Notes: generated by a model not told the origin, from the letters alone. 64,000 nucleotides of DNA from VAZQ01 sp963827585 (GCA_963827585.1 CAWHCK010000002.1:62001-126000); one strand, 5' to 3'. Shown: positions 35,463-45,320, counted from the first letter of the stretch. Numbers and translations: made by a program.

Positions 35463-36590
35463 GACCCGCCCCATCACGAGATCGTCCCGGTGCACCATCT
35501 CGGTGCGGCCGCTGAAACCCAGAATTGAGAGAATGTCCGGCGACGAGCGGCCCTTGATCTTGGCGGCGTCGTCGGCGTCGTAGGCCACGAGACCACGACC
35601 GACCTCGGCGCCATCCGGTCCGCGGATCACGACGGCGTCGCCGCGGGCGAAAATGCCGTCGACTCGGATCACACCGGCCGGCAGCAGGCTCTTGCCGCTG
35701 CGCAACGCCGCCACGGCGCCGGCATCGACGGTCAGAATTCCTTTCGGCTCGAGCGAGCCCGCGATCCATTTCTTGCGCGCGGTCACCGGATTGGCCGGCG
35801 TGAGGAACCAGGTGCAACGCGCGCCGTCGGCGATCGCGGCGAGGGGATGGGCAATGCGGCCGGACGCGATCACCATATGCGTGCCGGCGTGGGTCGCGAT
35901 CTTGCCGGCTTCCACCTTGGTCTGCATGCCGCCACGCGACAGTTCCGAGCCGGCCGCGCCCGCCATCGCTTCGATCGCGGGCGTGATGCGCTCCACCAGC
36001 GGCACGAGCTTGGCGTCGGGATTGTCGGCAGGCGGCGCGTCGTAGAGCCCGTCGACGTCGGAGAGCAGGACGAGCAGGTCCGCACTCGCCATGGTGGCAA
36101 CGCGCGCGGCCAGCCGGTCGTTGTCGCCGTAGCGGATTTCGTTGGTGGCGACCGTGTCGTTCTCGTTGATCACGGGCACTGCGCGCCATTCCAGCAACTT
36201 GTCGATGGTGGAGCGCGCATTGAGATAGCGCCGGCGCTCCTCGGTGTCCTGCAGCGTGACCAGCACCTGCCCGGCAGTCATGCCGTGACGGCCGAGCACT
36301 CCCGACCATGTGCGCGCGAGCGCGATCTGGCCGACGGCGGCCGCCGCCTGGCTGTCCTCCAGCTTGAGCGGCCCCGCCGGCAGCTTGAGCACGGCGCGGC
36401 CGAGCGCAATGGCGCCGGACGAGACCACGAGGACGTCGCGCTTCTCCCGGTGCAGACCGGCGATGTCCTCGGCCAGCGCCGATAGCCACTCGTCATGCAG
36501 GCGCCTGCCATCGCTGTCGACCAGCAGCGAGGAGCCGACCTTCACCACGATGCGGCGGAAGTCGGCAAGGGAAGGGGCTTTACGAGACAT
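35460..36590 (-). CDS. proB: Glutamate 5-kinase
   Basis: The 376-residue enzyme phosphorylates glutamate as the first step of proline synthesis. The kinase domain starts RRIVVKVGSSLLVD and has INENDTVATNEIRYGDNDRLAARVA; a PUA domain fills about 280-370. I chose the ATG at 36590 (MSRKAPSL). It lies 71 bases after obgE, and its TAG stop comes from the neighbouring palindromic repeat. Confidence 0.95.
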   Translation of the reverse strand: MSRKAPSLADFRRIVVKVGSSLLVDSDGRRLHDEWLSALAEDIAGLHREKRDVLVVSSGAIALGRAVLKLPAGPLKLEDSQAAAAVGQIALARTWSGVLGRHGMTAGQVLVTLQDTEERRRYLNARSTIDKLLEWRAVPVINENDTVATNEIRYGDNDRLAARVATMASADLLVLLSDVDGLYDAPPADNPDAKLVPLVERITPAIEAMAGAAGSELSRGGMQTKVEAGKIATHAGTHMVIASGRIAHPLAAIADGARCTWFLTPANPVTARKKWIAGSLEPKGILTVDAGAVAALRSGKSLLPAGVIRVDGIFARGDAVVIRGPDGAEVGRGLVAYDADDAAKIKGRSSPDILSILGFSGRTEMVHRDDLVMGRV

Positions 36591-36661
36591 GTCGCGGCAG
36601 ACGTTACAGGGCCTGGGCTCACCGGCGGCGCGCGACAACCATTGTCGCACCGGCGCATTGT

Positions 36662-37714
36662 TTAGCATGCGCTCTCACGCTTACGGATGCCACGCTTCGA
36701 CTGGGGCATGGTGGGCTGCTGGTGCCGCCCTTCGTCGATTGCCTTGACCAGCGCGCGCAGCACCTCGGGCACGCCGGCACCGGTCGCCGCCGACACGACG
36801 AGCGGCGTCCTTTTGGCGGCACGCTTGAGCCGCGCGGTCTGCTCCCGCAATTGTTCCGGCGTCAACGCATCGGCCTTGTTGAGCGCCACGATCTCGGGCT
36901 TTTGCCCCAGCCCGTGGCCGTAAGCGTCGAGCTCCGCGCGAACGGTCTTGTAGGCCTTGCCCGCGTGCTCGGTCGTGCCGTCGACGAGATGCAAGAGCAC
37001 GCGGCAGCGCTCCACGTGGCCGAGGAACCGGTCGCCGAGGCCGGTGCCCTCATGGGCGCCCTCGATCAGGCCGGGAATGTCGGCGAGCACGAATTCGCGC
37101 CCGTCACTTTCGACTACGCCGAGCTGCGGATGCAGGGTGGTGAAGGGATAATCGGCGATCTTCGGCTTGGCCGCGCTCACCGCCGCAAGGAAGGTCGATT
37201 TGCCCGCATTGGGCAGCCCGACAATGCCGGCGTCGGCAATCAGCTTGAGGCGGAGACGGATGGTGAGCTCCTCGCCGGGCTGGCCGGGATTGGCGTGGCG
37301 CGGCGCGCGATTGGTGGAGCTCTTGAAGTGCGCGTTGCCGAAGCCGCCGTTGCCGCCGCGCGCGAGCACCACCCGCTGGCCCACCTCGGTCAGATCTGCG
37401 AGCAGGGTCTCGCCGTCTTCCTCATAGATCTGCGTACCGGCCGGCACCTTCAGCACCATGTCGTCGCCGCCCGCGCCATGGCGGTCCTTGCCCATGCCGC
37501 CGCGGCCGTTCTTGGCCTTGAAGTGCTGCTGGTAGCGGTAATCGATGAGCGTATTGAGCCCTTCGACCGCCGCCGCGATCACGTCGCCGCCCTTGCCGCC
37601 ATCGCCGCCGTTCGGTCCGCCGAACTCGATGAATTTCTCGCGCCGGAACGACACGCATCCGTTCCCGCCGTCGCCCGAGCGGATATAGACCTTGGCTTCA
37701 TCGAGGAATTTCAT
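36662..37714 (-). CDS. obgE: Obg/CgtA GTPase
   Basis: The 350-residue GTPase acts in 50S assembly and stress control. The Gly-rich Obg domain (1 to about 158; GGPNGGDGGKGGDV) precedes the G domain with GLPNAGKS at 166-173, DIPGLIEGA and NKAD. I chose the ATG at 37714 (MKFLDEAKVYIRSGDGG). Normally it follows rplU-rpmA directly; here about 4.3 kb separates it from rpmA. Confidence 0.96.
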   Translation of the reverse strand: MKFLDEAKVYIRSGDGGNGCVSFRREKFIEFGGPNGGDGGKGGDVIAAAVEGLNTLIDYRYQQHFKAKNGRGGMGKDRHGAGGDDMVLKVPAGTQIYEEDGETLLADLTEVGQRVVLARGGNGGFGNAHFKSSTNRAPRHANPGQPGEELTIRLRLKLIADAGIVGLPNAGKSTFLAAVSAAKPKIADYPFTTLHPQLGVVESDGREFVLADIPGLIEGAHEGTGLGDRFLGHVERCRVLLHLVDGTTEHAGKAYKTVRAELDAYGHGLGQKPEIVALNKADALTPEQLREQTARLKRAAKRTPLVVSAATGAGVPEVLRALVKAIDEGRHQQPTMPQSKRGIRKRESAC

Positions 37715-38190
37715 GCTGCGTGATATGCGATCTCGGACGAAAAAAGGCGAGGCCGCAGGCAGCAAATCTGCTCGCGGAGCTCAAAATAATGCGGGCGAAA
37801 AGCTGAAGGAACGGAGGCTTTCGCCGGGAGGGGCCAAGACGGGCCATGCCTCACTGATGCGGCCCAATAGGCCGCTCCCGACGCGCCGTTCGTGAATTTG
37901 CCGCTACGCCGGAGCCCGAACGCTGCCGCGGCGGTCTACGCGGCTTGAGTAGCCCGGGGGCATCGCACCTCCTCGGTTTGAGGACTTGCGACGGATCCGC
38001 CGCCTCGGCGGCGATCCGCAGGCAACACCAAGAGCGTGCTCCCGACAGTCGCGCCTGTCAACGGTGATCGGTCGCGCTTCCATCGCTTTTTTCGGCATAC
38101 GGGGATGTCTGAAAGTTCGAGCGGCATCATGAGCGGTTGCGACGATCCGCGCGCCTTGATGGCACCATCGTCAGACTCCACGATGGCAGC
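37715..38190. other. Spacer between obgE and the C13-peptidase gene
   Basis: These 476 bases contain no credible gene. One imperfect palindrome (37992-38018; GGATC-CGCCG...CGGCG-GATCC) is present, and AT-richer sequence lies near 38085-38110. The promoters of obgE and the peptidase gene should be here. Confidence 0.5.
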
Positions 38191-39229
38191 ATGAGCGTCG
38201 CGGTCGCGAAGGCCGTCGTAGGGGACAGGGTCGATAGCGTGTGGTCGGTGTTCAAGCTCGCGGTCCGCGGCGCCATCCGGCGGACGACGCCCGAGGCGGT
38301 GCGCGTCGGATCGCTCCTGTGGGCGGCGCTGCTCGTCGCGAACTGCCTGGTGCCACATGCGCCGGTCTTCGCGGGTCCGAGCTTCGACATCCGTGATGCC
38401 ATTTGGTGGGAATACGCGGAGGCGAAGCAGGTCGCGCGCGGCGACGGCAATCCGGATCCGGATATCGTCGCGGCTCGCGTGCGAACTCTGCAGCCCGCGC
38501 TGTTGCAGGCCGCCGTTGCTCGCCTGGCCCCGCAGACCAAGGGACGGACGGACCTCTACGCGATCGGCATGGCCGGCTGGTCCGATCAGGATGTTTTCCT
38601 GAAGGAAGTCGACGGCGCCCTCGCCGCGCTCGATCAATCGCTGCCGATCGGGGGTCGGACGTTGCGATTGATCAATTACCCCAAGACAGTCGAGACGACG
38701 CCGCTGGCGAGTTCGACGGAATTTCGCTGCGGCCGTGCGTGCCATCGGGCAGGTCATGGACAAGGCGCAGGATGTCCTGGTCCTGTTCATGACCTCGCAC
38801 GGCGCCAAAAGCGGGATCGCGCTGCAGCTTCCGGGAGGCGGCCAGGCGGTGCTGAGCGCGCAGGACGTGAAGGCCGTCCTCGACGCCGAGGGCATCAAGC
38901 ACCGGGTGGTGATCGTGTCGGCCTGCTACGGGGGCGTGTTCGTCGAGCCGCTGGCCAACGACCATACCATTGTGCTCACCGCGGCCGATGCACGCAGCAC
39001 GTCGTTCGGCTGCGCGGCCGGGCGGGATTGGACCTATTTCGGTGACGCCCTGTTCCGGCAGAGCCTGCGGCCGGGCGTGGATTTCAGGCGCGCCTTCGAG
39101 CACGCCAGAATTCTGATCCGGGGCTGGGAGAAGCTCGATCGCCTGCCGCCCTCAAACCCGCAAGGGCATTTCGGCCCGGCGCTGGTCGAGAAGCTCGATC
39201 CCGTGTTCAGGTCGATGCAAGGCCAATGA
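38191..39229 (+). CDS. Peptidase C13 (legumain-like) family protein, frameshifted in this sequence
   Basis: The N-terminal frame (from ATG 38191) has a cytoplasmic lead, one hydrophobic segment (about residues 39-58) and a predicted periplasmic part (SFDIRDAIWWEYAEAKQ, DLYAIGMAGWSDQDVF). At 38718-38719 the frame shifts. The second frame carries the likely His-Gly (FMTSHGAKSG) and Cys (VSACYGGVFVEPL) dyad of clan CD peptidases. Removing one G gives 345 residues. Substrate is unknown. It is convergent with the D-aminoacylase gene, and both lie inside the split rplU-proB cluster. Confidence 0.82.
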
Positions 39230-39241
39230 CTGCCTTAACCA

Positions 39242-40859
39242 TCAGCCGACCCGCCCCGCGTGATCGCGCCGGAGCACCTTGCCCGGCAGCGCGCCGGTAT
39301 GGGTCGCGTCCTCGACCACGATGGTGCCGTTGACGATTACGGTGGTGCGACTGCCGCTCGGATACTGGTGCGGATCGGCATAGGTGGCCCGGTCCTTGAA
39401 GTCGCGCCGGATCGAAGATCGTCACGTCGGCGCGGTAGCCTTCCCGCAGGAGACCGCGATCCTTCAGCTTGAGCGCCCGCGCGGTCGCGCCGGTCATCTT
39501 GTGAACGGCCAGCTCGAGCGGGATGACCCCGACCTCTCCGACATAATGGCCGATGATGCGTGGGAACGTGCCGTAGAAGCGCGGGTGCGGCATGCCCTGG
39601 CTCACCGTCCCGTAGGTCGCCACGCAGTTGCCGTCGGAGCCGACCAGCGCGCGCGGCGAGCGCACGATGTCGCGGATATCGTCCTCGGAAATGGAGGTCA
39701 CGAGCACGCGCGTGGCGGCTTTGTCCTCGACGAGGTAGTCGGCGACGGTGTCGATCGCATCCTGGCCGCGTTCGGCCGCGAGCGCGCCGATCGTGCGCCC
39801 GGCATGGTGCGGCAGATGGGGCGAGATCGAAATCCGCACGCAATCCCACGATGGGATGCGGCCCCAATTGTTGAGGCCATCGCGGGCAATGTCGGCGCGG
39901 ATGCGCTCGCGCGTTTCCCTGCGGGCGAGCCGCTCCAGCATCGCCGCCACGCCGCCCGCCTGCACCCATTGCGGCATCAGGTTCTTGAGCGGGTTGCTGC
40001 CGGCGGCATAGGGATAGAAATCGCAGTCGACGTCGAGGCCGCGCGCTCTGGCCGCCGCGATCATGTCGAGCGCACGCGCGGCCTTGCCCCAATTGTCGAG
40101 CCCCGAGCACTTGAAGTGCACGATCTCGACGTGCACGCCGCAGGCCTCGGCGACCGCGATCGCTTCGTCGACCGCTTCCAGCACCTTGTTGGATTCGTCG
40201 CGAATATGCGTGAAGTAGCCGGCATTGTAGCGCTTGACCACCCGGCAGAGCGCGACCATCTCGTCCGGCTGCGCGTAAGAGCCCGGAGCGGTGAACAGGC
40301 CCGACGAGAGCCCGAGCGCGCCGGCCTCGAGTGCGTCCTCAAGCAGCGCGCTCATGGCCTGAAGCTCGGCCGGCGTCGGCGGGCGGTCCTCCATGCCCAT
40401 GACCATCAGGCGCAGCGTGTTGTGGCCGACCAGCATGCCGGCGTTCACCGCAGTCGCGGGGAAGCTGTCGAGATAATCCGGGAACGTCGTTTCCTTGAAC
40501 GGCAGCCAGGGTGCGCTCGGGCTCAGGTAATCGCGCAGCAGCTCGACCTTGCCCGGGAGCGCCGGCGCGACCGAGAAGCCGCAATGGCCGATGATCTCCG
40601 TGGTGACGCCCTGGCGCACCTTGCTCTCGGCCTTGGGATTGATCGGCAGCGTGAAATCGGAATGGGTCTTGATGTCGATGAAGCCCGGCGCCACGGCAAG
40701 GCCGGTAGCGTCGATCACCTTGCTCGTCTCGTCCCCGAGATGCGCCGCGACGGCGGCGATGCGGTCGGCGCGGATTGCGACATCGCCACGCTTGCCCACG
40801 GCCCCCGTGCCGTCGAACAGCAGGCCGCCACGGATCAGAATGTCATGGGGCGCGCTCAA
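39242..40859 (-). CDS. N-acyl-D-amino-acid deacylase (D-aminoacylase), frameshifted near the 3' end
   Basis: This amidohydrolase starts at 40859 and shows KTHSDFTLP (metal-binding HxD), EIIGHCGFS (ligand Cys), YFTHIRDES and VEIVHFKCSG. At about 39404-39405 the frame shifts. The corrected frame continues DFKDRATYADPHQYPSG and ends at 39242, giving 538 residues; uncorrected, it runs to 39207. It should hydrolyse N-acyl-D-amino acids, for example in D-amino-acid recycling. Its start overlaps the VOC gene stop by 4 bases. Confidence 0.9.
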
Positions 40860-41260
40860 GCCGTGACCGGGCCTTTGAGCTCGACGCCGTTGCCCTCGGG
40901 ATCATGCAGGTAAACGGACGGGCCCTGGCCTTCGGCGCCGTAACGTGACGCCTCCTCGCCGCAGCGAACGCCGTACGCGGCGAAGTGCCTGGCGATGGCC
41001 GCCGCGTCGAACGGCGCCACGCGCAGGCAGAGATGATCGAGATTGGCACCGCCGGTCGACGACTTACCTTCGGCGGGGCCCGCCTCGTCGGCGGGCACGA
41101 TGTCGATCAGGGCCTGCCCGGCGCGAAGCTGCGCCAGCGTGCCTTGGCGCTTCTCGAACGCGCAGCCCAGCACATCCATGTAGAAGCGCTCGAGCGCCGC
41201 CGGATCAATCGCGCGAAGCACCACGTGATCGATGCCGATGATGTGGAACGGTGCCGCCAT
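40856..41260 (-). CDS. VOC-family (glyoxalase/dioxygenase-like) protein
   Basis: The 134-residue single-module protein has the VOC pattern IDHVVLRAIDPAALERFYMDVLG, NLDHLCLRV and YLHDPEGNGVELKG, with His, His and Glu placed as metal ligands. The substrate cannot be read from sequence. It is translationally coupled to the D-aminoacylase gene (4-base overlap), which suggests a shared pathway or linked expression. Confidence 0.88.
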   Translation of the reverse strand: MAAPFHIIGIDHVVLRAIDPAALERFYMDVLGCAFEKRQGTLAQLRAGQALIDIVPADEAGPAEGKSSTGGANLDHLCLRVAPFDAAAIARHFAAYGVRCGEEASRYGAEGQGPSVYLHDPEGNGVELKGPVTA

Positions 41261-41278
41261 GGGCTTGCTCCTGTTCCG

Positions 41279-41884
41279 CTAAGCCACGCTACTGACTTTG
41301 CCCCAGCTCTTGAGCGAGGCCCAGAGGCGGCGGTCGAGGCGGAAGCGATCGACCGGCGCCGACGAGGCAAGCGCGCGGATGCGATAGAGGCCGACGCCGG
41401 TCCACTGGAAGCCGCACTTCTCCAGCACCCGGCGCGAGGCCGGGTTGCTCACCCGTGCGCCGCCGACAAGGACATCGTAGCCGAGATCGCCGAAGGCGTG
41501 GTCGATCATGGCACGCGCGGCCTCGGTGGCGTAACCCTTGCCCCAGAACGGAACGCCGAGCCAATAGCCGATCTCGGGTTGCTCGCCGGCGCGTTTGGCG
41601 ACCCCGCAGGCGCCCAGCACGCGGGCGCCATGGGTGGTGATCAGGAACACGATCTCACCCTCGGCCGCGTTCGCACTCTCGATGAAGCCCTCGGCATCCG
41701 AGAGCGCGTAGGGATGCGGAATGCGCAATGTGTTCTCCGCCACCCGGCGGTCGTTCGCGAGCGCGGCGATCGTTTTCGCATCCTCGAAGTGCGGCGCGCG
41801 CAACATCAGCCGCTCGGTCTCGAGGACGGGGATGCTTCTCGTCCTCCGCAAGGTCTCCGACGCAGTCCGATCCAGCAATGTCAT
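41279..41884 (-). CDS. GNAT acetyltransferase (RimJ/RimL type)
   Basis: The 201-residue protein opens with LETERLMLRAPHFEDAKTIAAL and has the acetyl-CoA site YWLGVPFWGKGYATEAARAMI and NPASRRVLEKCGF. In Rhizobiales a GNAT of this type sits between rpmA and obgE; here it remains beside rpmA but is separated from obgE. Substrate unknown. Confidence 0.88.
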   Translation of the reverse strand: MTLLDRTASETLRRTRSIPVLETERLMLRAPHFEDAKTIAALANDRRVAENTLRIPHPYALSDAEGFIESANAAEGEIVFLITTHGARVLGACGVAKRAGEQPEIGYWLGVPFWGKGYATEAARAMIDHAFGDLGYDVLVGGARVSNPASRRVLEKCGFQWTGVGLYRIRALASSAPVDRFRLDRRLWASLKSWGKVSSVA

Positions 41885-41995
41885 CGCACGGGCTCCTCAA
41901 AAGCGAAGAGGGGAGCCGGCATCCCGTCTCCCCTTGGAACCCGTGTGGGCCCGCCGGTTCGATGGATGCCGGCGGACACGAACATGATCCGCCGT

Positions 41996-42268
41996 CTACT
42001 CGGCCACAGCCTCCGTCATCGGGAGAACCGATACGAAGACCCGGCCCTTGGCTTTGGTACGGAACTCAACGCGACCGTTGATCAGCGCAAACAGCGTATG
42101 GTCCTTGGCCAAGCCGACATTGGGGCCGGGGTGCCACTTGGTGCCGCGTTGGCGCGCGATAATGTTGCCGGCGAGCACCTGCTCGCCGCCGAAAATCTTC
42201 AAGCCGAGCCGCTGACTGTTCGAGTCGCGACCGTTGCGGGACGATCCGCCCGCTTTCTTGTGAGCCAT
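41996..42268 (-). CDS. rpmA: 50S ribosomal protein L27
   Basis: The 90-residue protein starts MAHKKAGGSSRNGRDSNSQR, the L27 N-terminus that reaches the peptidyl-transferase centre. No cleavable Firmicutes-type extension is present. It lies 168 bases after rplU. Confidence 0.97.
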   Translation of the reverse strand: MAHKKAGGSSRNGRDSNSQRLGLKIFGGEQVLAGNIIARQRGTKWHPGPNVGLAKDHTLFALINGRVEFRTKAKGRVFVSVLPMTEAVAE

Positions 42269-42436
42269 TGTCTTAAGTCCTTGGCTTTCGATCCTTGTTG
42301 CCCGCTATGTAGTCCAACTTTGTGACGAAATCATCACTTCTTCTTGCGTTTTCTTACTCTGCCCGCCCGGCGTCCCGCTTGTCCCCCTTCTTCACATGGG
42401 GGCTTCCGGGAAGAAGGGTTCTGGGCAAGCTTTGGG

Positions 42437-42847
42437 CTAAGCCCGGGCCTCGTCCGCGTCGGCGCCCTTGGAGGAGGCCTCCGCGGCGGCCGGCTTCGGC
42501 TCGCGCTTGGGCCTGGCGGCCTTGGTCGGGGTCGCCCCGTCGGTCAGGATCTCGGTCACGCGGATCAGGGTGAATTCCTGCCGGTGGCCGCGCTTTCGGC
42601 GCGAATTCTTCCGGCGGCGCTTTTTGAAGGCGATTACCTTCGGCCCGCGCCCTTGCTCGATCACCTCGGCGGCGACCGAGGCGCCGGCAATGGTCGGCTC
42701 ACCGAGCGTGACGTCATCGCCGCCCACCACCAGGACCTCGCCGAACTGGATGATCTCGCCGGGATCGCCCTTGACCTTCTCGACCTTGATCACATCCTCG
42801 GCGGCAACGCGGTACTGTTTGCCGCCGGTTCTGATGACTGCGAACAT
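42437..42847 (-). CDS. rplU: 50S ribosomal protein L21 with C-terminal extension
   Basis: The core L21 (MFAVIRTGGKQYRVAAEDV to about residue 103, with KRRRKNSRRKRGHRQEFTLIRV) is followed by a 30-residue Ala/Lys/Pro-rich tail ending ASSKGADADEARA. Such tails occur in other Bradyrhizobium-group L21 proteins. It heads the rplU-rpmA pair. Confidence 0.96.
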   Translation of the reverse strand: MFAVIRTGGKQYRVAAEDVIKVEKVKGDPGEIIQFGEVLVVGGDDVTLGEPTIAGASVAAEVIEQGRGPKVIAFKKRRRKNSRRKRGHRQEFTLIRVTEILTDGATPTKAARPKREPKPAAAEASSKGADADEARA

Positions 42848-43097
42848 CGTTCTCGTCCTCGTGTTCGATTCCGGCGCTCGGATCGTTCCGGACCGGCTTC
42901 TTTCAGTCGGTTGTTGGGTTTGTGCGGCGCCGACCGCCGCAACTCGAGCGCGGAGCTAAGGGCCCGCGCGCGGCCATGCTTATGGCGACCGGGGCGCCAA
43001 CTGTCAAGGAAATGGGGTGCTTGCGCCTCGGTGTTTGGCCTTGGGCGCTGGCCAAACCTGCTTGGTTGGCCATATAAGGCGCAGCTGCAGGCCGCAT

Positions 43098-43976
43098 ATG
43101 AGCGCACTCGCCAACCACGCCTTCGTCAAGATGAACGGTCTCGGCAACGAGATCGTGGTGGTCGACATGCGCGGCGAGCCGGGCGCAATCAGCGCGGCCG
43201 AGGCGCGCGCCGTCGCACAGCCGCGCGGTGCGCCCTACGATCAGCTGATGACGCTGCATGCGCCGCGCACGCCCGGCACCGAGGCCTATGTCCGCATCTA
43301 CAACAGCGACGGCTCGGAAGCGGGCGCCTGCGGCAACGGCATGCGCTGTATCGCGGAGCTGCTGTTCGAGGAAACCGGCAAGCGCGCCTTGAGGTTCGAG
43401 ACCAGGGCCGGATTGCTGGATTGCTTGAGGGGCGGCCAGCCGTTGGTCTCGACCGTCGACATGGGCAAGCCGCGTTTTGCCTGGAACGAGATTCCGCTCG
43501 CCCACGAAATTCCGGATACCCGTGCGCTCGATCTCAAGGTCGGGCCGATCGACAGGCCGATCCTGCGGTCGCCATCCGCCGTGAGCATGGGCAACCCGCA
43601 CGCGATCTTCTGGGTCGACGATGTCAATGCTTACGATCTCGGCACGATCGGACCGCCGCTCGAGAACCATCCGATGTTTCCGGAGCGCGCCAATATTTCG
43701 CTCGCGCAGGTGGCGTCGCGCGCGCACATCGTGGTGCGCACCTGGGAGCGCGGCGCCGGTGCCACGCGGGCCTGCGGATCGGCCGCCTGCGCGGCGGCGG
43801 TGGCGGCCGCACGCCTCGATCGCACCGATCGCACGGTGACCGTGACGCTGCCGGGCGGCGACCTTCGGATCGAATGGCGCGAGCTCGACGACCACGTGCT
43901 GATGACCGGCCCGGTCGCCTACGAGTACGCGGGCAGGTTCGACCCGGCGCTGTTCGCCGAGGCGGGGGCGGCATGA
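43098..43976 (+). CDS. dapF: Diaminopimelate epimerase
   Basis: The 292-residue, cofactor-free epimerase converts LL- to meso-diaminopimelate for lysine and peptidoglycan. The two catalytic cysteines are Cys78 (EAGACGNGMRC) and Cys226 (TRACGSAAC). I chose the ATG at 43098 (MSALANHAFVKMNGLGNE), after an unconserved upstream open frame. Its TGA overlaps the mtaB ATG. Confidence 0.96.
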   Translation: MSALANHAFVKMNGLGNEIVVVDMRGEPGAISAAEARAVAQPRGAPYDQLMTLHAPRTPGTEAYVRIYNSDGSEAGACGNGMRCIAELLFEETGKRALRFETRAGLLDCLRGGQPLVSTVDMGKPRFAWNEIPLAHEIPDTRALDLKVGPIDRPILRSPSAVSMGNPHAIFWVDDVNAYDLGTIGPPLENHPMFPERANISLAQVASRAHIVVRTWERGAGATRACGSAACAAAVAAARLDRTDRTVTVTLPGGDLRIEWRELDDHVLMTGPVAYEYAGRFDPALFAEAGAA

Positions 43977-45244
43977 GCGTCGATGTCGTCACCTTCGGAT
44001 GCCGGCTCAATGCCTACGAGTCGGAAGTGATCCGCCGCCACGCGCAGGCGGCGGGGCTTGCCGACACCGTCGTGGTCAACACCTGTGCGGTGACGGCGGA
44101 GGCGGTACGACAGTCGCGCCAGACCATCCGCAGGCTCAAGCGCGAGCGTCCCGACGCGCGCATCGTGGTCACGGGCTGCGCGGCGCAAACCGAGCCGAGA
44201 GCCTTCGCGGAGATGCCCGAGGTCGCGCTGGTGCTGGGCAACGAAGCGAAGGTCAGCGCGCAGGCCTGGCGGCAGCATCGCGAGATTTTGGCGCGCGCAT
44301 CGTTCGCCCTGGCGGCCGAGGAGAAGGTCGCGGTCAACGACATCATGGCGGTAAAAGAGACGGCCGCGCATCTCGTCGACGGGCACGAAGGCCGCGCGCG
44401 CGCCTTCGTGCAGGTGCAGAACGGCTGCGACCACCGCTGCACGTTCTGCATCATTCCCTATGGCCGCGGCAATTCGCGCTCGGTGCCCATGGGCGAGGTG
44501 GTCGCGCAGGTGCGACGGTTGCGCGCGCGCGGCTATCGGGAAATCGTTCTCACCGGGGTCGATCTCACGAGCTATGGCGCGAACCTTCCGGGTGCTCCCA
44601 GGCTCGGCACGCTGGTGAAGCAGATCCTGAAGCACGTGCCGGAGCTCGAGCGCCTGCGCCTGTCCTCGATCAATTCGGTCGAGGCCGACCGTGACCTGCT
44701 CGACGCGTTCGCGGACGATGCGCGGCTGATGCCGCATCTGCATCTCTCGCTGCAGGCCGGCGACGACCTGATCCTGAAGCGCATGAAGCGCCGGCACCTG
44801 CGCGCCGACGCCGTCACCTTCTGCGAGCAGGTGCGGCGGCTGCGGCCCGACGTCATCTTCGGCGCCGACATCATCGCCGGCTTTCCGACCGAGAGCGAGG
44901 ACATGTTCGCTCGCTCGCTCGATCTGGTCGATGCCTGCGGGCTCACCCATCTCCACGTGTTTCCGTTCTCGCCACGGCCTGGCACGCCCGCCGCGCGCAT
45001 GCCGCAGGTCGGGCGCGACATCGTCAAGGACCGCGCCCGGCGCCTGCGCGCGAAAGGGGAGGCGGCGCTGCGCCGCCACCTCGATGCGCAACTCGGCGCC
45101 AAGCACCGGGTGCTCATCGAATCCGACGATCTCGGCCGCACCGAGCATTTCACGCAGATACGTCTGACGGCGCCGATCGAGTCGGGCGTGATCGTCGATC
45201 TCACCGTCGCCGGGCACGATGGCCGGCAACTCCTCGCGGCGTGA
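43973..45244 (+). CDS. mtaB: tRNA t6A37 methylthiotransferase MtaB
   Basis: The 423-residue radical-SAM enzyme converts t6A to ms2t6A at tRNA position 37. Cys10, Cys38 and Cys69 bind the auxiliary cluster and Cys152, Cys156 and Cys159 (CDHRCTFC) the SAM cluster. It is coupled to dapF by ATGA. TsaB, encoded elsewhere in the window, contributes to making its substrate t6A. Confidence 0.94.
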   Translation: MSVDVVTFGCRLNAYESEVIRRHAQAAGLADTVVVNTCAVTAEAVRQSRQTIRRLKRERPDARIVVTGCAAQTEPRAFAEMPEVALVLGNEAKVSAQAWRQHREILARASFALAAEEKVAVNDIMAVKETAAHLVDGHEGRARAFVQVQNGCDHRCTFCIIPYGRGNSRSVPMGEVVAQVRRLRARGYREIVLTGVDLTSYGANLPGAPRLGTLVKQILKHVPELERLRLSSINSVEADRDLLDAFADDARLMPHLHLSLQAGDDLILKRMKRRHLRADAVTFCEQVRRLRPDVIFGADIIAGFPTESEDMFARSLDLVDACGLTHLHVFPFSPRPGTPAARMPQVGRDIVKDRARRLRAKGEAALRRHLDAQLGAKHRVLIESDDLGRTEHFTQIRLTAPIESGVIVDLTVAGHDGRQLLAA

Positions 45245-45254
45245 CAGGCCGTGT

Positions 45255-45320
45255 GCTAGTAGAGCATGATCCCGAAAGCCGGACTCGTCGGGTGACCGGT
45301 TTTCGGAAATGATCATGCTC
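45255..45320. repeat. A-type palindromic element after mtaB
   Basis: CTAG at 45255-45258 precedes GAGCATGATCCCG...CGGAAATGATCATGCTC (45262-45320). The loop contains CCGGACTCGTCGGGTGACCGG in place of the usual sequence. No B-type half follows. Confidence 0.8.

Noticed and set aside
42344..45244. A 966-codon frame that ends in MtaB
   Set aside because: Only the part from 43973 is MtaB; the rest lies antisense to rplU and out of frame in dapF.
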